50,246 nt of DNA from JAFARZ01 sp035651595 (GCA_035651595.1 DASRFJ010000198.1:1-50246); one strand, 5' to 3'; shown: positions 1 to 8,015, counted from the first letter of the stretch. Notes: generated by a model not told the origin, from the sequence alone. Translations and numbers: made by a program.

Positions 1-92
1 ACCAGCATCAGACCGCAGCAACAACCACCCAGGTCAGCACCCTGCGCAAAACAGCACCAGAAACTTTCCAGCACCACTTGACACACGCCGAC
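1..92. other. Left edge, unassigned A/C-rich sequence
   Basis: This stretch lies beyond the stop of the rocD reading frame. It is richer in A and C than its surroundings. The forward frame starting at base 3 is open from the window edge to 275, so the 3' end of a rightward gene could enter here. I recognise no family in its translation, and the part beyond 101 lies in a dispersed repeat, so I do not call a gene. Confidence 0.3.
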
Positions 93-1625
93 TTACGCTG
101 GTGGAAGATTTCCCCATCGTGGAAGACCGGCCCTCGTGAACAGGGGTCCCGCTACCACAAAGGGGAAAACCACCACGCTATCCAGGCCCATCAAGCCAGC
201 CGCCGGCCCACCGGGCAGCCAGCGATCCGGGCAAGCCCCCGGATGAGCCAGCAGAGCCCGGATCCGGGGGAGTAAGCAATCTTTGCGCGCACGGCACTGG
301 TAGTGCACGAAACGGACACCGTTGGCCATTTCGCGCGCCCCAAGCCGCCGAACCGCGCAAGCCCGCCGACCCCTAAGCCCTCGAGCCCCCCAAGCGGCCG
401 AGCCAGCGCGCCCGGATAAGCTGACCGCCGCCTCGATCCGGTCTAGGGCCCAGTCGAGTTCGGACTCGGTGATGATCAGCGGCGGCGCCAGGCGGATCGT
501 GTTGCCGTGCGTTTCCTTGGCCAGCACCCCGCCGGCCAGGAGCAGTTCGCACACCGCCCGCCCGGACAGCGAGGCGAACGACACGCCGGCCCACAGTCCG
601 CGCCCGGAAACCCGCGACACGACCGACGAAGGCAAGCCGGAAAGCCGCTCATGCATCCGCGCCCCCAGCACCCTGGAACGCGACTGGTAAGACCCGTCCC
701 GCAGCATCGCGATGACCTCACGCCCGATGGCGCAGGCGAGCGGGTTCCCGCCGAACGTCGATCCATGCTGCCCGGGCCGAAGCACCCCGAGCACCGCACG
801 CGACGACACCATCGCCGACACCGGCATGATCCCGCCGCCGAGCGCCTTGCCCAGCAGGTACGCGTCCGGCACCACGTCCTCGGCGGCGCACGCGAACGTG
901 AAACCGGTCCGCCCGAGCCCGGACTGGATCTCGTCCGCGATCATCAGCGCGCCATGTGACGTGCACAAAGTTCGCACCCCCGCCAGGAACCCGGGCGGCG
1001 GCACCACCACGCCGGCCTCGCCCTGGATCGGCTCCACCAGCACCCCGACGACCCGCGACCCGAGCGCAGAGGCGAACACCTCGGACAGGGCGGACAAATC
1101 CCCGTAAGGCACGCTCACGAACCCGGGCGTGTACGGTCCGTACCCGTCCCGCGCGTCCGGGTCGGAGGAGAACGACACGATCGTCGTCGTCCGGCCGTGG
1201 AAGTTGCCCTCGAACACGACGATCAGTGCCTGGTCGTGCGGCACGCCGCGGACCTCGTAGCCCCACTTGCGGGACACCTTGATCGCGGTTTCGACCGCCT
1301 CGGCGCCGCTGTTCATCGGCAGCACCATGTCCATGCCGGCCAGTTCGGCGAGCTCCGCGCAGAACGGGCCGAACTGGTCGTGGTCGAACGCCCTGCTCAC
1401 CAGCGTCACCCTGTCCAGCTGGCGCTTCGCGGCCGACACGAGCCGCGGGTGCCGGTGCCCGAAGTTGAGCGCCGAGTACCCGGCCAGCATGTCCAGGTAC
1501 CGCCGCCCGTGGATGTCGGTCACCCAGATCCCGGATGCCTCCGCCGCCACGACCGGCAGCGGCGCGTAGTTGTGCGCGCTGTACTGAGCCGTCAGTTCTT
1601 CCGGCGCGGTAATCGTCTCGGTCAT
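93..1625 (-). CDS. rocD: Ornithine aminotransferase with repeat-derived C-terminal extension
   Basis: PLP-dependent class-III aminotransferase that converts ornithine and 2-oxoglutarate to glutamate-5-semialdehyde and glutamate. Family marks seen: the early NYAPLPVV region, MNSGAEAVETAIK in the PLP phosphate site, the VEPIQGEAGV loop, DEIQSGLGRTG, the LLGKALGGG lysine motif, and the C-terminal KETHGNTIRLAPPL. The start is the ATG at 1625, preceded by GAGGA at about 5 nt, two bases after the ddaH stop, so the pair is co-transcribed. Known RocD proteins are about 400 residues and stop soon after the segment corresponding to ALDRIEAAV, near nt 410. Here the frame runs on about 105 codons to a TAA at 93-95. 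That tail is Arg/Gly/Pro-rich and mostly encoded by the dispersed repeat. Either the original stop was lost or the tail is a recent fusion; enzyme function should depend on the first ~400 residues. Confidence 0.9.
   Translation of the reverse strand: MTETITAPEELTAQYSAHNYAPLPVVAAEASGIWVTDIHGRRYLDMLAGYSALNFGHRHPRLVSAAKRQLDRVTLVSRAFDHDQFGPFCAELAELAGMDMVLPMNSGAEAVETAIKVSRKWGYEVRGVPHDQALIVVFEGNFHGRTTTIVSFSSDPDARDGYGPYTPGFVSVPYGDLSALSEVFASALGSRVVGVLVEPIQGEAGVVVPPPGFLAGVRTLCTSHGALMIADEIQSGLGRTGFTFACAAEDVVPDAYLLGKALGGGIMPVSAMVSSRAVLGVLRPGQHGSTFGGNPLACAIGREVIAMLRDGSYQSRSRVLGARMHERLSGLPSSVVSRVSGRGLWAGVSFASLSGRAVCELLLAGGVLAKETHGNTIRLAPPLIITESELDWALDRIEAAVSLSGRAGSAAWGARGLRGRRACAVRRLGAREMANGVRFVHYQCRARKDCLLPRIRALLAHPGACPDRWLPGGPAAGLMGLDSVVVFPFVVAGPLFTRAGLPRWGNLPPA
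101..284 (+). repeat. Dispersed hairpin repeat, copy A (partial MITE-like element)
   Basis: About 184 bp here align with the reverse complement of 7109-7293 with scattered substitutions and small indels. The copy begins at GTGGAAGATT and ends near GCAATCTTT. An imperfect long inverted repeat (about 101-122 against 154-175) forms the first part. The second part corresponds to one terminal arm of the 7.1-kb element. In this copy the terminal motif TGTCCGCAAT is decayed to roughly AGTAAGCAAT. It lies wholly inside the rocD reading frame and supplies that frame's last 60-65 codons. The two copies differ by frame-breaking indels, so I read this as a non-coding repeat. Confidence 0.75.
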
Positions 1626-1627
1626 CG

Positions 1628-2443
1628 CTATCCTCGCAGTTCCAGGGTGCAGCACTTCGGCCCGCCGCCGCCCTTGAGCAGCTCGGACATGTCGATTCCG
1701 ATCGGCTCGAAGCCGTGCTCGCGCAGCGACGCGGCCAGTCCGTCCGCCTGTGACGGGAGTACCACGTGGTACCCGTCGCTAACCGCGTTAAGCCCGAGCA
1801 CCTCGGCGTCCTCGTCCTTGGCCTCGATCAATTCGGCGAACAGGTCCGCCAGCACGGCCCGCCCGGCGTCGTCGAACGCGGCCGGGTAGTACATCGCGGT
1901 GTCGCTGTCGAGCGCGCACAGCGCGGTATCCAGATGGTAGAAACGAGGATCAACGAGCCGGAGGCTTACCACCGGCAGCCCGAACACCCGCTCCAGCTCC
2001 GCCGCGGCCTCGATGTCGCTGCGGAACCCGTATCCGGCGAGCAGCGTGCGCCCGGTGAACAAGATGTCGCCCTCGCCCTCGTTCACGTGATCGGCGTCCC
2101 ACAGATCCTCGTATCCGCTGATCCGGAACCAGTCCAGGTACGCCTCGGCCTCGGCGGCCCGCTGCGGGTAGCGGAACCGCGCGCCCAGCACCTTGCCGTC
2201 CACGACCGTCGCCCCGTTGGCCGCGAACACCATGTCCGGCAGTCCCGGCACCGGCTCGATGATCCGCACGTCGTGCCCCAGCGACAGGTACAGATCCCGC
2301 AACGCCGCCCATTGCCGCATCGCGACCGCCCGGTCCGCGCCCCGGTCCGGGTGCATCCACGGGTTGATCGCGTAAGTGACGTCGAAGTGCTCCGGAGGGC
2401 ACATCAGGTAGCGCCGGGCAGACGCCCGCCGATCGTTGATCAT
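1628..2443 (-). CDS. ddaH: Dimethylargininase / arginine-hydrolase-like amidinotransferase-fold protein
   Basis: A 271-residue member of the guanidino-group modifying superfamily. Visible marks are the PDMVFAANGA loop, the acidic VNEGEGD segment, the histidine in FYHLDTALC, and the C-terminal catalytic cysteine region GGGPKCC. Family members hydrolyse N-methylarginines to citrulline, and some relatives act on free arginine and release ornithine. The stop is two bases upstream of rocD. The same ddaH-rocD pair occurs in mycobacteria, so the product plausibly feeds ornithine/citrulline catabolism. No strong Shine-Dalgarno precedes the ATG at 2443. The exact substrate (methylarginine or arginine) cannot be read from sequence. 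Confidence 0.85.
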   Translation of the reverse strand: MINDRRASARRYLMCPPEHFDVTYAINPWMHPDRGADRAVAMRQWAALRDLYLSLGHDVRIIEPVPGLPDMVFAANGATVVDGKVLGARFRYPQRAAEAEAYLDWFRISGYEDLWDADHVNEGEGDILFTGRTLLAGYGFRSDIEAAAELERVFGLPVVSLRLVDPRFYHLDTALCALDSDTAMYYPAAFDDAGRAVLADLFAELIEAKDEDAEVLGLNAVSDGYHVVLPSQADGLAASLREHGFEPIGIDMSELLKGGGGPKCCTLELRG

Positions 2444-2593
2444 GAAGCCAGGCTAGGAGCCCGTCCACGGTGGAAGATATACGCCGATCATGCGTCTGAG
2501 CGACGAATCATTGCGTTCTGCCTCACATAAACAGCGATTCATTGCAGAACGGCAGGGGTACGTGTCCCGGACGCGTGCTTCCCGTCCGGCGGT

Positions 2594-3415
2594 TTACCCC
2601 TTCCGGCCCACCCCGCAGTACACGTTCGCACCCGGCTCGTTCCCGCTGGTCCGGTCCGGCTTCCACTCCGGGCACGGCACCACGCCCGGCTCGACCACGT
2701 CCAGTCCGTCGAAGAACGTGACCAGTTCGTCCGGCCGCCGAAGGTAATACGAGGACTCTGCCTTGGCGTTGTACCGCAGTTGCGCGCGGTTGATTTCGTC
2801 GCTTGTGCTGACCCCGTCGGCGAGCACCAGATAGCTGCCAGAAGGCATCGCCTCGAGCAGCTGGCTGATGATCGACCGAGCCGCGCCGTGGTCGGAGATG
2901 TAGCCGAGGACGCCCAGCATGATCAGCGCGGTCGGCCGCCGGAAGTCGAGCGTGCTCGCGGCGCCGCGCACGACGGCGCCGACGTCGCGCAGGTCCGCGT
3001 CGACGAAGCCGACGGCTCCGTCCGGCGAGCTCGGGTACGCGTCCAGCATCACCTTGGCGTGCGCGAGCACGACCGGGTCGTTGTCCACGTAGACGATCCC
3101 GCTGTCGGCGGCGATCCGCTGTGCGATCTCGTGCGTGTTGCCGCCGGCCGGCAGCCCCGAGCCAAGGTCGAGGAACTGCCGGATCCTGGCGGGCCCGGCC
3201 AGGTACCGGGTGGCGCGGACCAGGAACGCGCGCTCCGCACGGGCCGTCTCCGGCAGGTGCGGGAATTCGCGGGCGGTCTCGGTCCCCGCGATCCGATCCG
3301 CCTTGAACCAGTCACGCCCGCCGAGCCAGAAGTTCCACACCCGCGCCGGGTGCGCCACGCTGACGTCGACCCCTGGCGGCGGCGGACCGCCCGGATCCCG
3401 CATGTCATCGACCAC
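2594..3415 (-). CDS. S-adenosyl methyltransferase family protein (PF04672/DUF574)
   Basis: This 273-residue protein belongs to a family strongly expanded in mycelial actinomycetes. Diagnostic features are the N-terminal PPGVDVSVAHPARVWNFWLG segment, the SAM-binding FLDLGSGLPAGGNTHE loop, VYVDNDPVV, and the late LVTFFDGLDVVEPG. I chose the GTG at 3415 because GGAGGGG lies 8 nt before it. An upstream extension to 3616 in the same frame would be Gly/Ala/Arg-rich and is encoded by a C-rich tandem repeat, so I reject it. Members are predicted methyltransferases of unknown substrate. There is no linked biosynthetic gene here to suggest one. Confidence 0.88.
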   Translation of the reverse strand: MVDDMRDPGGPPPPGVDVSVAHPARVWNFWLGGRDWFKADRIAGTETAREFPHLPETARAERAFLVRATRYLAGPARIRQFLDLGSGLPAGGNTHEIAQRIAADSGIVYVDNDPVVLAHAKVMLDAYPSSPDGAVGFVDADLRDVGAVVRGAASTLDFRRPTALIMLGVLGYISDHGAARSIISQLLEAMPSGSYLVLADGVSTSDEINRAQLRYNAKAESSYYLRRPDELVTFFDGLDVVEPGVVPCPEWKPDRTSGNEPGANVYCGVGRKG

Positions 3416-3489
3416 AGGTTTCCCCTCCACAATGGCTCCAACGTATTTTGCCCGACTACTCCCGCCCATGGAGCCAAACCACCCAGCAG

Positions 3490-3552
3490 CCCCGCCCCCG
3501 CGTGCCCCGCCCCCGCGTGCCCCGCCCCCAGCGCGCCCCGCCCCTCGCGCGC
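3490..3552. repeat. C-rich tandem repeat, 15-bp unit
   Basis: Two exact copies of the unit CCCCGCCCCCGCGTG (3490-3504, 3505-3519) are followed by two degenerate copies. The repeat lies between the ArsR-like gene and the methyltransferase, in the leader of the latter. It looks like a slippage-prone simple repeat, and I see no protein-coding role. Confidence 0.7.
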
Positions 3553-3588
3553 CCGCCCCCCAGCGGGTCAATTGCGCAATCGAGCCCA

Positions 3589-4131
3589 CTAGAGCGTGCT
3601 TGCGTGCATGATCCACAGCAGGCTGAGCGGTTCGCCGTCCGGATCGTCCCGGTCGGCGAACTCCGCGAGCAGGGCGTGCACGCGGTCGACTAGCTCACGC
3701 CGCACCTCCGGCTTGAGCCGCACCGTGCCGCGGAACTCGTCGCGGATCGCGCCCGGCCCGGCCTCGATCAGCTCGGCGCGGACCGCGTGCAGCGCGGCGA
3801 TCTCGATCCGCTGGACCAGTTCGGGTGATTCGGCCGCGTCCCAGGCGAGCCGGGTAGACAGGCCGGTCGACCGGTACGGCCGCTCTAGCGCGCCGTGCTC
3901 GCCGTTCCGAACCGGCTCGGCGGCGAGGAAACCGGCCTTGGCCAGGATCCGCACGTGCCGCAGGGTGGTGGGCGGCGAGATGCCGAGGCGTTCGGCCAGT
4001 TCCTGGTTGGTGAGTGCCTGGCGGTAGCACAGCCGCAGGATCCGCAGCCGCGTCGGATGCGCGACCGCGCTCATCTCGGCCTCGGTCGGCGGATGAATCG
4101 GTCGGCCCCACGGTCCATCAAACAGGCTCAT
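3589..4131 (-). CDS. ArsR-type winged-helix transcriptional regulator
   Basis: A 180-residue protein with an N-terminal winged helix-turn-helix (residues ~18-75): the segment HPTRLRILRLCY is followed by the recognition helix region LTNQELAERLGISPPTTLRHV. The remaining ~100 residues are charged and helical, with no metal-binding cysteine pairs, so classical metal sensing is unlikely. The gene is divergent from the amidohydrolase at 4167 with only 35 bp between the two starts. The shared gap holds a symmetric sequence that could be its operator. By position it most likely controls itself and the amidohydrolase. Confidence 0.85.
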   Translation of the reverse strand: MSLFDGPWGRPIHPPTEAEMSAVAHPTRLRILRLCYRQALTNQELAERLGISPPTTLRHVRILAKAGFLAAEPVRNGEHGALERPYRSTGLSTRLAWDAAESPELVQRIEIAALHAVRAELIEAGPGAIRDEFRGTVRLKPEVRRELVDRVHALLAEFADRDDPDGEPLSLLWIMHASTL

Positions 4132-4133
4132 TG

Positions 4134-4161
4134 CATAAATGCTAATCGATATGTTCTTATG
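4134..4161. promoter_or_regulatory. Symmetric candidate operator in the 35-bp divergent gap
   Basis: CATAA and TTATG lie at equal 6-bp distances on either side of a central ATCGAT, giving a 28-bp interrupted palindrome. The gap is locally AT-rich in very GC-rich DNA. No Shine-Dalgarno precedes either start, so both transcripts may be leaderless. Symmetry and position suggest a binding site for the adjacent ArsR-type regulator (inference). Confidence 0.5.
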
Positions 4162-4166
4162 AAATC

Positions 4167-5417
4167 ATGACTAAGGTCGTATTCGCGGGCGGGCAGGTCT
4201 TCGACGGCAGCGGGAGCGAGCCGGCCGCGGCCGATGTGGTGATGGAGCACGGCAGGATCGTCGACGTCGGCATCGGGCTGGACGGCGACGAGGCGGTGGA
4301 CTGTACCGGACGGACCGTGCTGCCGGGCATGTTCGACTGCCACGTGCACCTGACCGACAGCACGCTCAACGCGCTGGAGTGGGAGTCGGCACCGTTCTCG
4401 CTGCAGTTCTACCAGGCCGTGCGGAACATGGAACTGACGCTGGCCACCGGCGTCACGACGGTGCGCGACGCATGCGGCGCCGACCTCGGCATCCAGGTGG
4501 CGCAGCGACGCGGGCTCGTTCGCGGGCCTCGGATGCAGATCTCGATCGCGATGATCAGCCAGACCGGCGGTCACGGCGACCGGTGGCAGGCGTCCGGCTG
4601 CCCCGCGGCGTACCAGTGGCCGCACCCGGGTCGGCCAGAGGGCGTGGCCGATGGGCCGGAGCAGGTGCGCGCCAAGGTGCGAGAGATGATCCGGGCCGGC
4701 GCGGACGTCATCAAGATCGCGACCACTGGCGGGGTCTTCTCACCACGGGACGACCCGCGTCACGCGCACTTCCGGGACACCGAGATCGCCGTAGCGGTTG
4801 AGGAGGCCGCCGCGGCCGGCTGCTTCGTGATGGCGCACGCGCAGGGCAACGCCGGGATCAAGTCGGCGATCCGCGGCGGGGTGCGCTCGGTGGAGCACGG
4901 TATCTTCCTCGACGAGGAGGCCATCGAGATGATGGTCGACCACGGCACCTGGCTCGTCCCGACGCTCACCGCCTCCCTCGGAGTTCGCGAGGCGATCAAG
5001 GCGGGCGTGCCAATCTGGCCCGAGGCCGCGGAGAAGGAGCGCATCGTCGCCGGCGTCGCAGAGGAGTCGGTCCGCGCCGCGGCCGCCGCCGGCGTAAAGA
5101 TCGCGATGGGCACCGACGCGCCCGTGTACCCGCACGGCAAGAACCTGCGTGAGCTGGAACTGCTCGTGCGGGCCGGACTGACACCGGCCCAGGCACTGCA
5201 CGCCGCGACGCTGTCCGCCGCCCGGCTGATGGGCCTGGACGGCGAACTGGGCACGCTTGAGCCGGGAAAGGTCGCCGACCTGGTTATCGCCGACGGCGAT
5301 GCGCTCGGCATTCAGGACCTAGGCGGCCGCATCCGCGCCGTCTATCAGAACGGCGTCCTGGTATCCGGTCACGTACAGGACAGATCGCTGGCAGGAAGCT
5401 CCCCGGTTGCCAGGTAG
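4167..5417 (+). CDS. Amidohydrolase family protein (imidazolonepropionase/prolidase-like)
   Basis: A 416-residue metal-dependent hydrolase of the amidohydrolase superfamily. Residues line up with the binuclear-metal set: H59 and H61 in CHVHLTD, K183 in DVIKIATTGG (the lysine that can be carbamylated), H224 in VMAHAQG, H244 in VEHGIFLD, and D317 in MGTDAP. The C-terminal small beta domain (LEPGKVADLVIADGD) is complete. Relatives include imidazolonepropionases, Xaa-Pro dipeptidases and organophosphate-degrading enzymes; no substrate can be assigned from sequence. It is divergent from the ArsR-like gene. Its last 49 bases overlap the 3' end of the leftward hydrolase gene. Confidence 0.88.
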   Translation: MTKVVFAGGQVFDGSGSEPAAADVVMEHGRIVDVGIGLDGDEAVDCTGRTVLPGMFDCHVHLTDSTLNALEWESAPFSLQFYQAVRNMELTLATGVTTVRDACGADLGIQVAQRRGLVRGPRMQISIAMISQTGGHGDRWQASGCPAAYQWPHPGRPEGVADGPEQVRAKVREMIRAGADVIKIATTGGVFSPRDDPRHAHFRDTEIAVAVEEAAAAGCFVMAHAQGNAGIKSAIRGGVRSVEHGIFLDEEAIEMMVDHGTWLVPTLTASLGVREAIKAGVPIWPEAAEKERIVAGVAEESVRAAAAAGVKIAMGTDAPVYPHGKNLRELELLVRAGLTPAQALHAATLSAARLMGLDGELGTLEPGKVADLVIADGDALGIQDLGGRIRAVYQNGVLVSGHVQDRSLAGSSPVAR

Positions 5418-6850
5418 CCGTTCACGGCATCGTTCACGCAGGCATTGCCGTATCCGGGATACGGCACGTGCACCGACGCATGCAGCGTGATCAGCCGGGA
5501 GCCAGGGATATCGGCATGAATGAGCACCGATCCCGAGTACGGCGTCGCCGGGTCCCCGTCGGAGTCCACCACCAGGACTCCCTTGGCGTGGTCGCCGGCT
5601 AGCGAGACCGGCGGTCCGGCCTGGAATGGCCAGAACGCACACGGCGTGATGTTGGCCTGCTCCCCGCCGGTGAACGGGAACGTGGCCGACTCGGTGGCGA
5701 CCATCTGCCGGTAAAACTCCGGGTCGCGTGGGGCCGGCGCGTCGCCGCAGGTGATGGCCAGGTAGGCGGCCGTATTGTTGTCCGGCGGCACGCCCGGCGG
5801 CTGCTGGATGGGCGGCGGTGGCGGGAACGGGACCGATTGGCCGGCCGCCAGCGCCGCGAGATCGCCAGCCAGCACCGGGTAGTTGTGGTCGCTGTACAGC
5901 AGGATCCAGGTCAGCGCCCGGATCAGGTCGCCGGTCCAGACCAGCCCGTCCGCGGTGGTGATGGGCTTGGCGTCGGCGGCGGTCACCAGCGCGTTCCACC
6001 GCTGCCGCACCGCCTGGGCGGAGGGGCCGAAGTGATAGCTGCTGTCGTTGCCGGCCAGCCACGCGCAGAACGTGCCCAGGGCGGCCTCCAGCGTGGCGGC
6101 CCGCTCCAGGCCGAACCCATACCAGACATGGGACGGGTCGACCGGACTGTCCAGCACGAAACGGTCCGTCCGCTGCGGGAACAGGGCGGTGTACACCGCG
6201 CCGAGGTAGCCGCCGTAAGAGAAGCCGAGGAACGACATCCGGGGTGCGCCGAGCACAGCGCGGATGACATCCATGTCCCGGGCAGTGTTGGCGGTCGTCG
6301 CATAGGGCAGCGCCCAGCCCGAATTCGCCGTGCACGCCCGAGCGCGCTCCCGCGCCGCGACGACGTCCCCGGGGAAGCTGCCCGGGTGCGGCCAGCGCAT
6401 CCAGATTCCGCCGAGATCCTCGGCGGGCTGACCGCAGCTAACCGGCGTGCTGTGGCCGGTGAACCGCGGGTCGAAGCCGATGACGTCGAACGTGTTCAGC
6501 ACCGAGGCGGGCAGCTCGTCGCGAAGCTGGCCCGGGGTCGGCAGGCCCTGCCCGCCCGGTCCGCCGGGGTTGGTCAGCAGGATGGGATGCCGGCCGGGCG
6601 TGCCCGCGGGCAGCCGGTCGATCGTCAGGCTGATCGAGCGGCCCGCGGGATCGGCATAGCTGAGCGGCACCCGCACGATCGCGCAGCTGATCGTGCTATC
6701 TGCCGAGTCCGGGCAGGATTCCCAGGTCAGTTGCTGATGGTAGTAGCGGCCCAGGCCGGGCCCGGAGCTTGCCGCGATCGCCTGTTCGTGCGGCGTGGCC
6801 ATCAGTATCAGGCCGGCCGCCGCGGCGAAGACAACTCCCGTGCGAAGCAT
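5369..6850 (-). CDS. Secreted alpha/beta hydrolase, TAP-type (tripeptidyl aminopeptidase-like)
   Basis: A 493-residue exported serine hydrolase. The ATG at 6850 gives a signal peptide (MLRTGVVFAAAAGLILM, then a likely cleavage after an Ala-rich stretch). The alpha/beta-hydrolase core follows: oxyanion region LLTNPGGPGGQG, nucleophile S211 in GFSYGGYLG, Asp in VVDSDGDPATPY, and His in the C-terminal LHASVHVPYPGYG, which matches the TAP-like C-terminal domain. Streptomyces relatives are secreted tripeptidyl or prolyl aminopeptidases. The frame extends upstream to 7063, but that part is not signal-peptide-like, so I did not use it. The gene overlaps the amidohydrolase tail-to-tail. Confidence 0.87.
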   Translation of the reverse strand: MLRTGVVFAAAAGLILMATPHEQAIAASSGPGLGRYYHQQLTWESCPDSADSTISCAIVRVPLSYADPAGRSISLTIDRLPAGTPGRHPILLTNPGGPGGQGLPTPGQLRDELPASVLNTFDVIGFDPRFTGHSTPVSCGQPAEDLGGIWMRWPHPGSFPGDVVAARERARACTANSGWALPYATTANTARDMDVIRAVLGAPRMSFLGFSYGGYLGAVYTALFPQRTDRFVLDSPVDPSHVWYGFGLERAATLEAALGTFCAWLAGNDSSYHFGPSAQAVRQRWNALVTAADAKPITTADGLVWTGDLIRALTWILLYSDHNYPVLAGDLAALAAGQSVPFPPPPPIQQPPGVPPDNNTAAYLAITCGDAPAPRDPEFYRQMVATESATFPFTGGEQANITPCAFWPFQAGPPVSLAGDHAKGVLVVDSDGDPATPYSGSVLIHADIPGSRLITLHASVHVPYPGYGNACVNDAVNGYLATGELPASDLSCT

Positions 6851-6918
6851 CGCGGTCACCGTAGCGAACCCGGGTTTCCGGTGCCACGCACCCAGGCGGT
6901 GGCCCGGTTGCCCGCAGG

Positions 6919-7038
6919 TCAGCTCGCCCCGCGGGATGAAATTTGCAAACGTGCCAGCACCAGATAAGCGAAACCGAGCACGACAAAGTCCCGGATCTCG
7001 GCGGCCCGCGTGGTCGGCTGCTGTGCTGGCTGCCGCAT
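6919..7038 (-). CDS. Possible 39-residue peptide with hydrophobic segment
   Basis: Between the hydrolase start and the repeat element, the minus strand carries a short frame from an ATG at 7038. Its second half reads RDFVVLGFAYLVLARLQ, a plausible amphipathic or membrane helix. No clear Shine-Dalgarno is visible and I recognise no family. It could equally be a chance frame. Confidence 0.2.
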   Translation of the reverse strand: MRQPAQQPTTRAAEIRDFVVLGFAYLVLARLQISSRGAS

Positions 7039-7108
7039 TGCCCGGTTTGGTCCAGCATGGCATTGCCGTTCGGCGGCCTGCCCGGGCTCCGGAAGGTGCC
7101 CGAAAAAG

Positions 7109-7452
7109 ATTGCGGACACTTCCCCCCGGATCGAATTTTGCTGGCTTATTCGGGGGCTTGCCGGATCGCTGGCCGCCCGGTGGGCCAGCGGCAGGCTCGA
7201 TGGGCCTCGGTTAACGTGGCGGATTTTCCCTTCGTGGTAGCGCGACCCTCGCGCACGGGGGTCGATCCTCCACGAAGGGGTAATCTTCCACGTTGCTGGC
7301 GGGACTGCCGGTGCGTTCCTATCCCGGTAGTCGCACACTGCACTCCAGGCACAGGCGGCGCGCGGCCAGGCCCGGCGGCCTGCCGGCGACCGGCACGGCA
7401 CGCGCGCCCAATACGCCAGCAGGGTTCGGATCGGGGGGTAATTGTCCGCAAT
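7109..7452. mobile_element. MITE-like element with long terminal inverted repeats and internal hairpin
   Basis: The two ends are inverted copies: ATTGCGGACACTTCCCCCC from 7109 and the reverse complement of GGGGGGTAATTGTCCGCAAT ending at 7452. Similarity continues inward through a TGCTGGC-TATT-GGG stretch, giving imperfect arms of roughly 40-60 bp. Inside, 7215-7237 and 7270-7292 form a further ~23-bp imperfect stem around a 32-nt loop that itself pairs. There is no transposase gene, so the structure fits a non-autonomous element. The outer 20 bp match the arms of the three solo palindromes elsewhere in the window, and a diverged partial copy lies at 101-284. I cannot define a target-site duplication with confidence. 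Confidence 0.7.
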
Positions 7453-7574
7453 GATCGGGGCCGCTCGCTGTCGCGCCCCGGATCTGCCGGTTTGTCCGAG
7501 TTTGAGCGAGCCTGGCCGCGGGCCGCGGGCGTGCGGGGGCGCGGGCGTGCGGGGTGCGGGCGGGTGCGCCGGGG

Positions 7575-7937
7575 TTAGCGGGCGGAGTCGTCGGGGGTGC
7601 GGGCTAGGGCCTCTTCTACGCTGGCGAAGCAGGGAATGAAGCGGTCGACGCCGGTCAGGTTCATGATGTAGGGGACGATGCCGTCCGGGGGAAGGACCAG
7701 GCGAAGCTCACGGCTTTCCGCCGCGACGCGCTCGTAGGTCCTTATCAACATGCTGAGCCCGGTCGAGTCACAGAACTGGGTGCGGGTCATGTCCACGATC
7801 ACCGTGGGATGGCCGCCGCCGGCCAGGTCCAGCAGGGCGGCTCGCAGCCGGTCGGCCGTGGTGACGTCGATCTCCGCAGGCGTGGCAGCGACGGGCACGC
7901 CGTTGACATCCGTGCGGACATACCCGATGTCAGACAC
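7575..7937 (-). CDS. STAS-domain anti-anti-sigma factor
   Basis: A 120-residue single-domain STAS protein of the SpoIIAA/RsbV type. The conserved phosphorylation loop reads FCDSTGLSML with the target serine at S58. The preceding strand VIVDMTRTQ and the final FASVEEAL helix are typical. Such proteins bind a serine-kinase anti-sigma factor and release a sigma factor when unphosphorylated. No partner kinase lies next to it. The GTG at 7937 is favoured because GAGGTGG sits 7 nt upstream; a TTG one codon earlier is possible. Confidence 0.88.
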   Translation of the reverse strand: MSDIGYVRTDVNGVPVAATPAEIDVTTADRLRAALLDLAGGGHPTVIVDMTRTQFCDSTGLSMLIRTYERVAAESRELRLVLPPDGIVPYIMNLTGVDRFIPCFASVEEALARTPDDSAR

Positions 7938-8015
7938 CAACTGGCCACCTCTCGGACCGAAACGCGCGGACCGGCTGGCTCATCAACCGCAGTGTGATAG
8001 TACCCGTGCGGGCTG

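Noticed and set aside
78..275. A 65-residue forward frame matching a frame in the 7.2-kb repeat (shared peptide GSRYH)
   Set aside because: The two repeat copies stay in the same frame for only ~25 codons, then indels break it; the similarity is that of a DNA hairpin repeat, not a conserved protein.
2466..2480. GGTGGAAGATAT upstream of ddaH, resembling the first bases of the hairpin repeat
   Set aside because: The match is about 10 bases with no second arm or further similarity; chance is likely.
2594..3415. The PF04672 methyltransferase as the partner of the NaeI-like nuclease
   Set aside because: The family is not a DNA methyltransferase: it has no DPPY or PCQ motif and no target-recognition domain, and it lies 23 kb away.
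3490..3552. A CRISPR-like array in the C-rich repeat
   Set aside because: Units are contiguous 15-mers with no spacers and no cas genes nearby.
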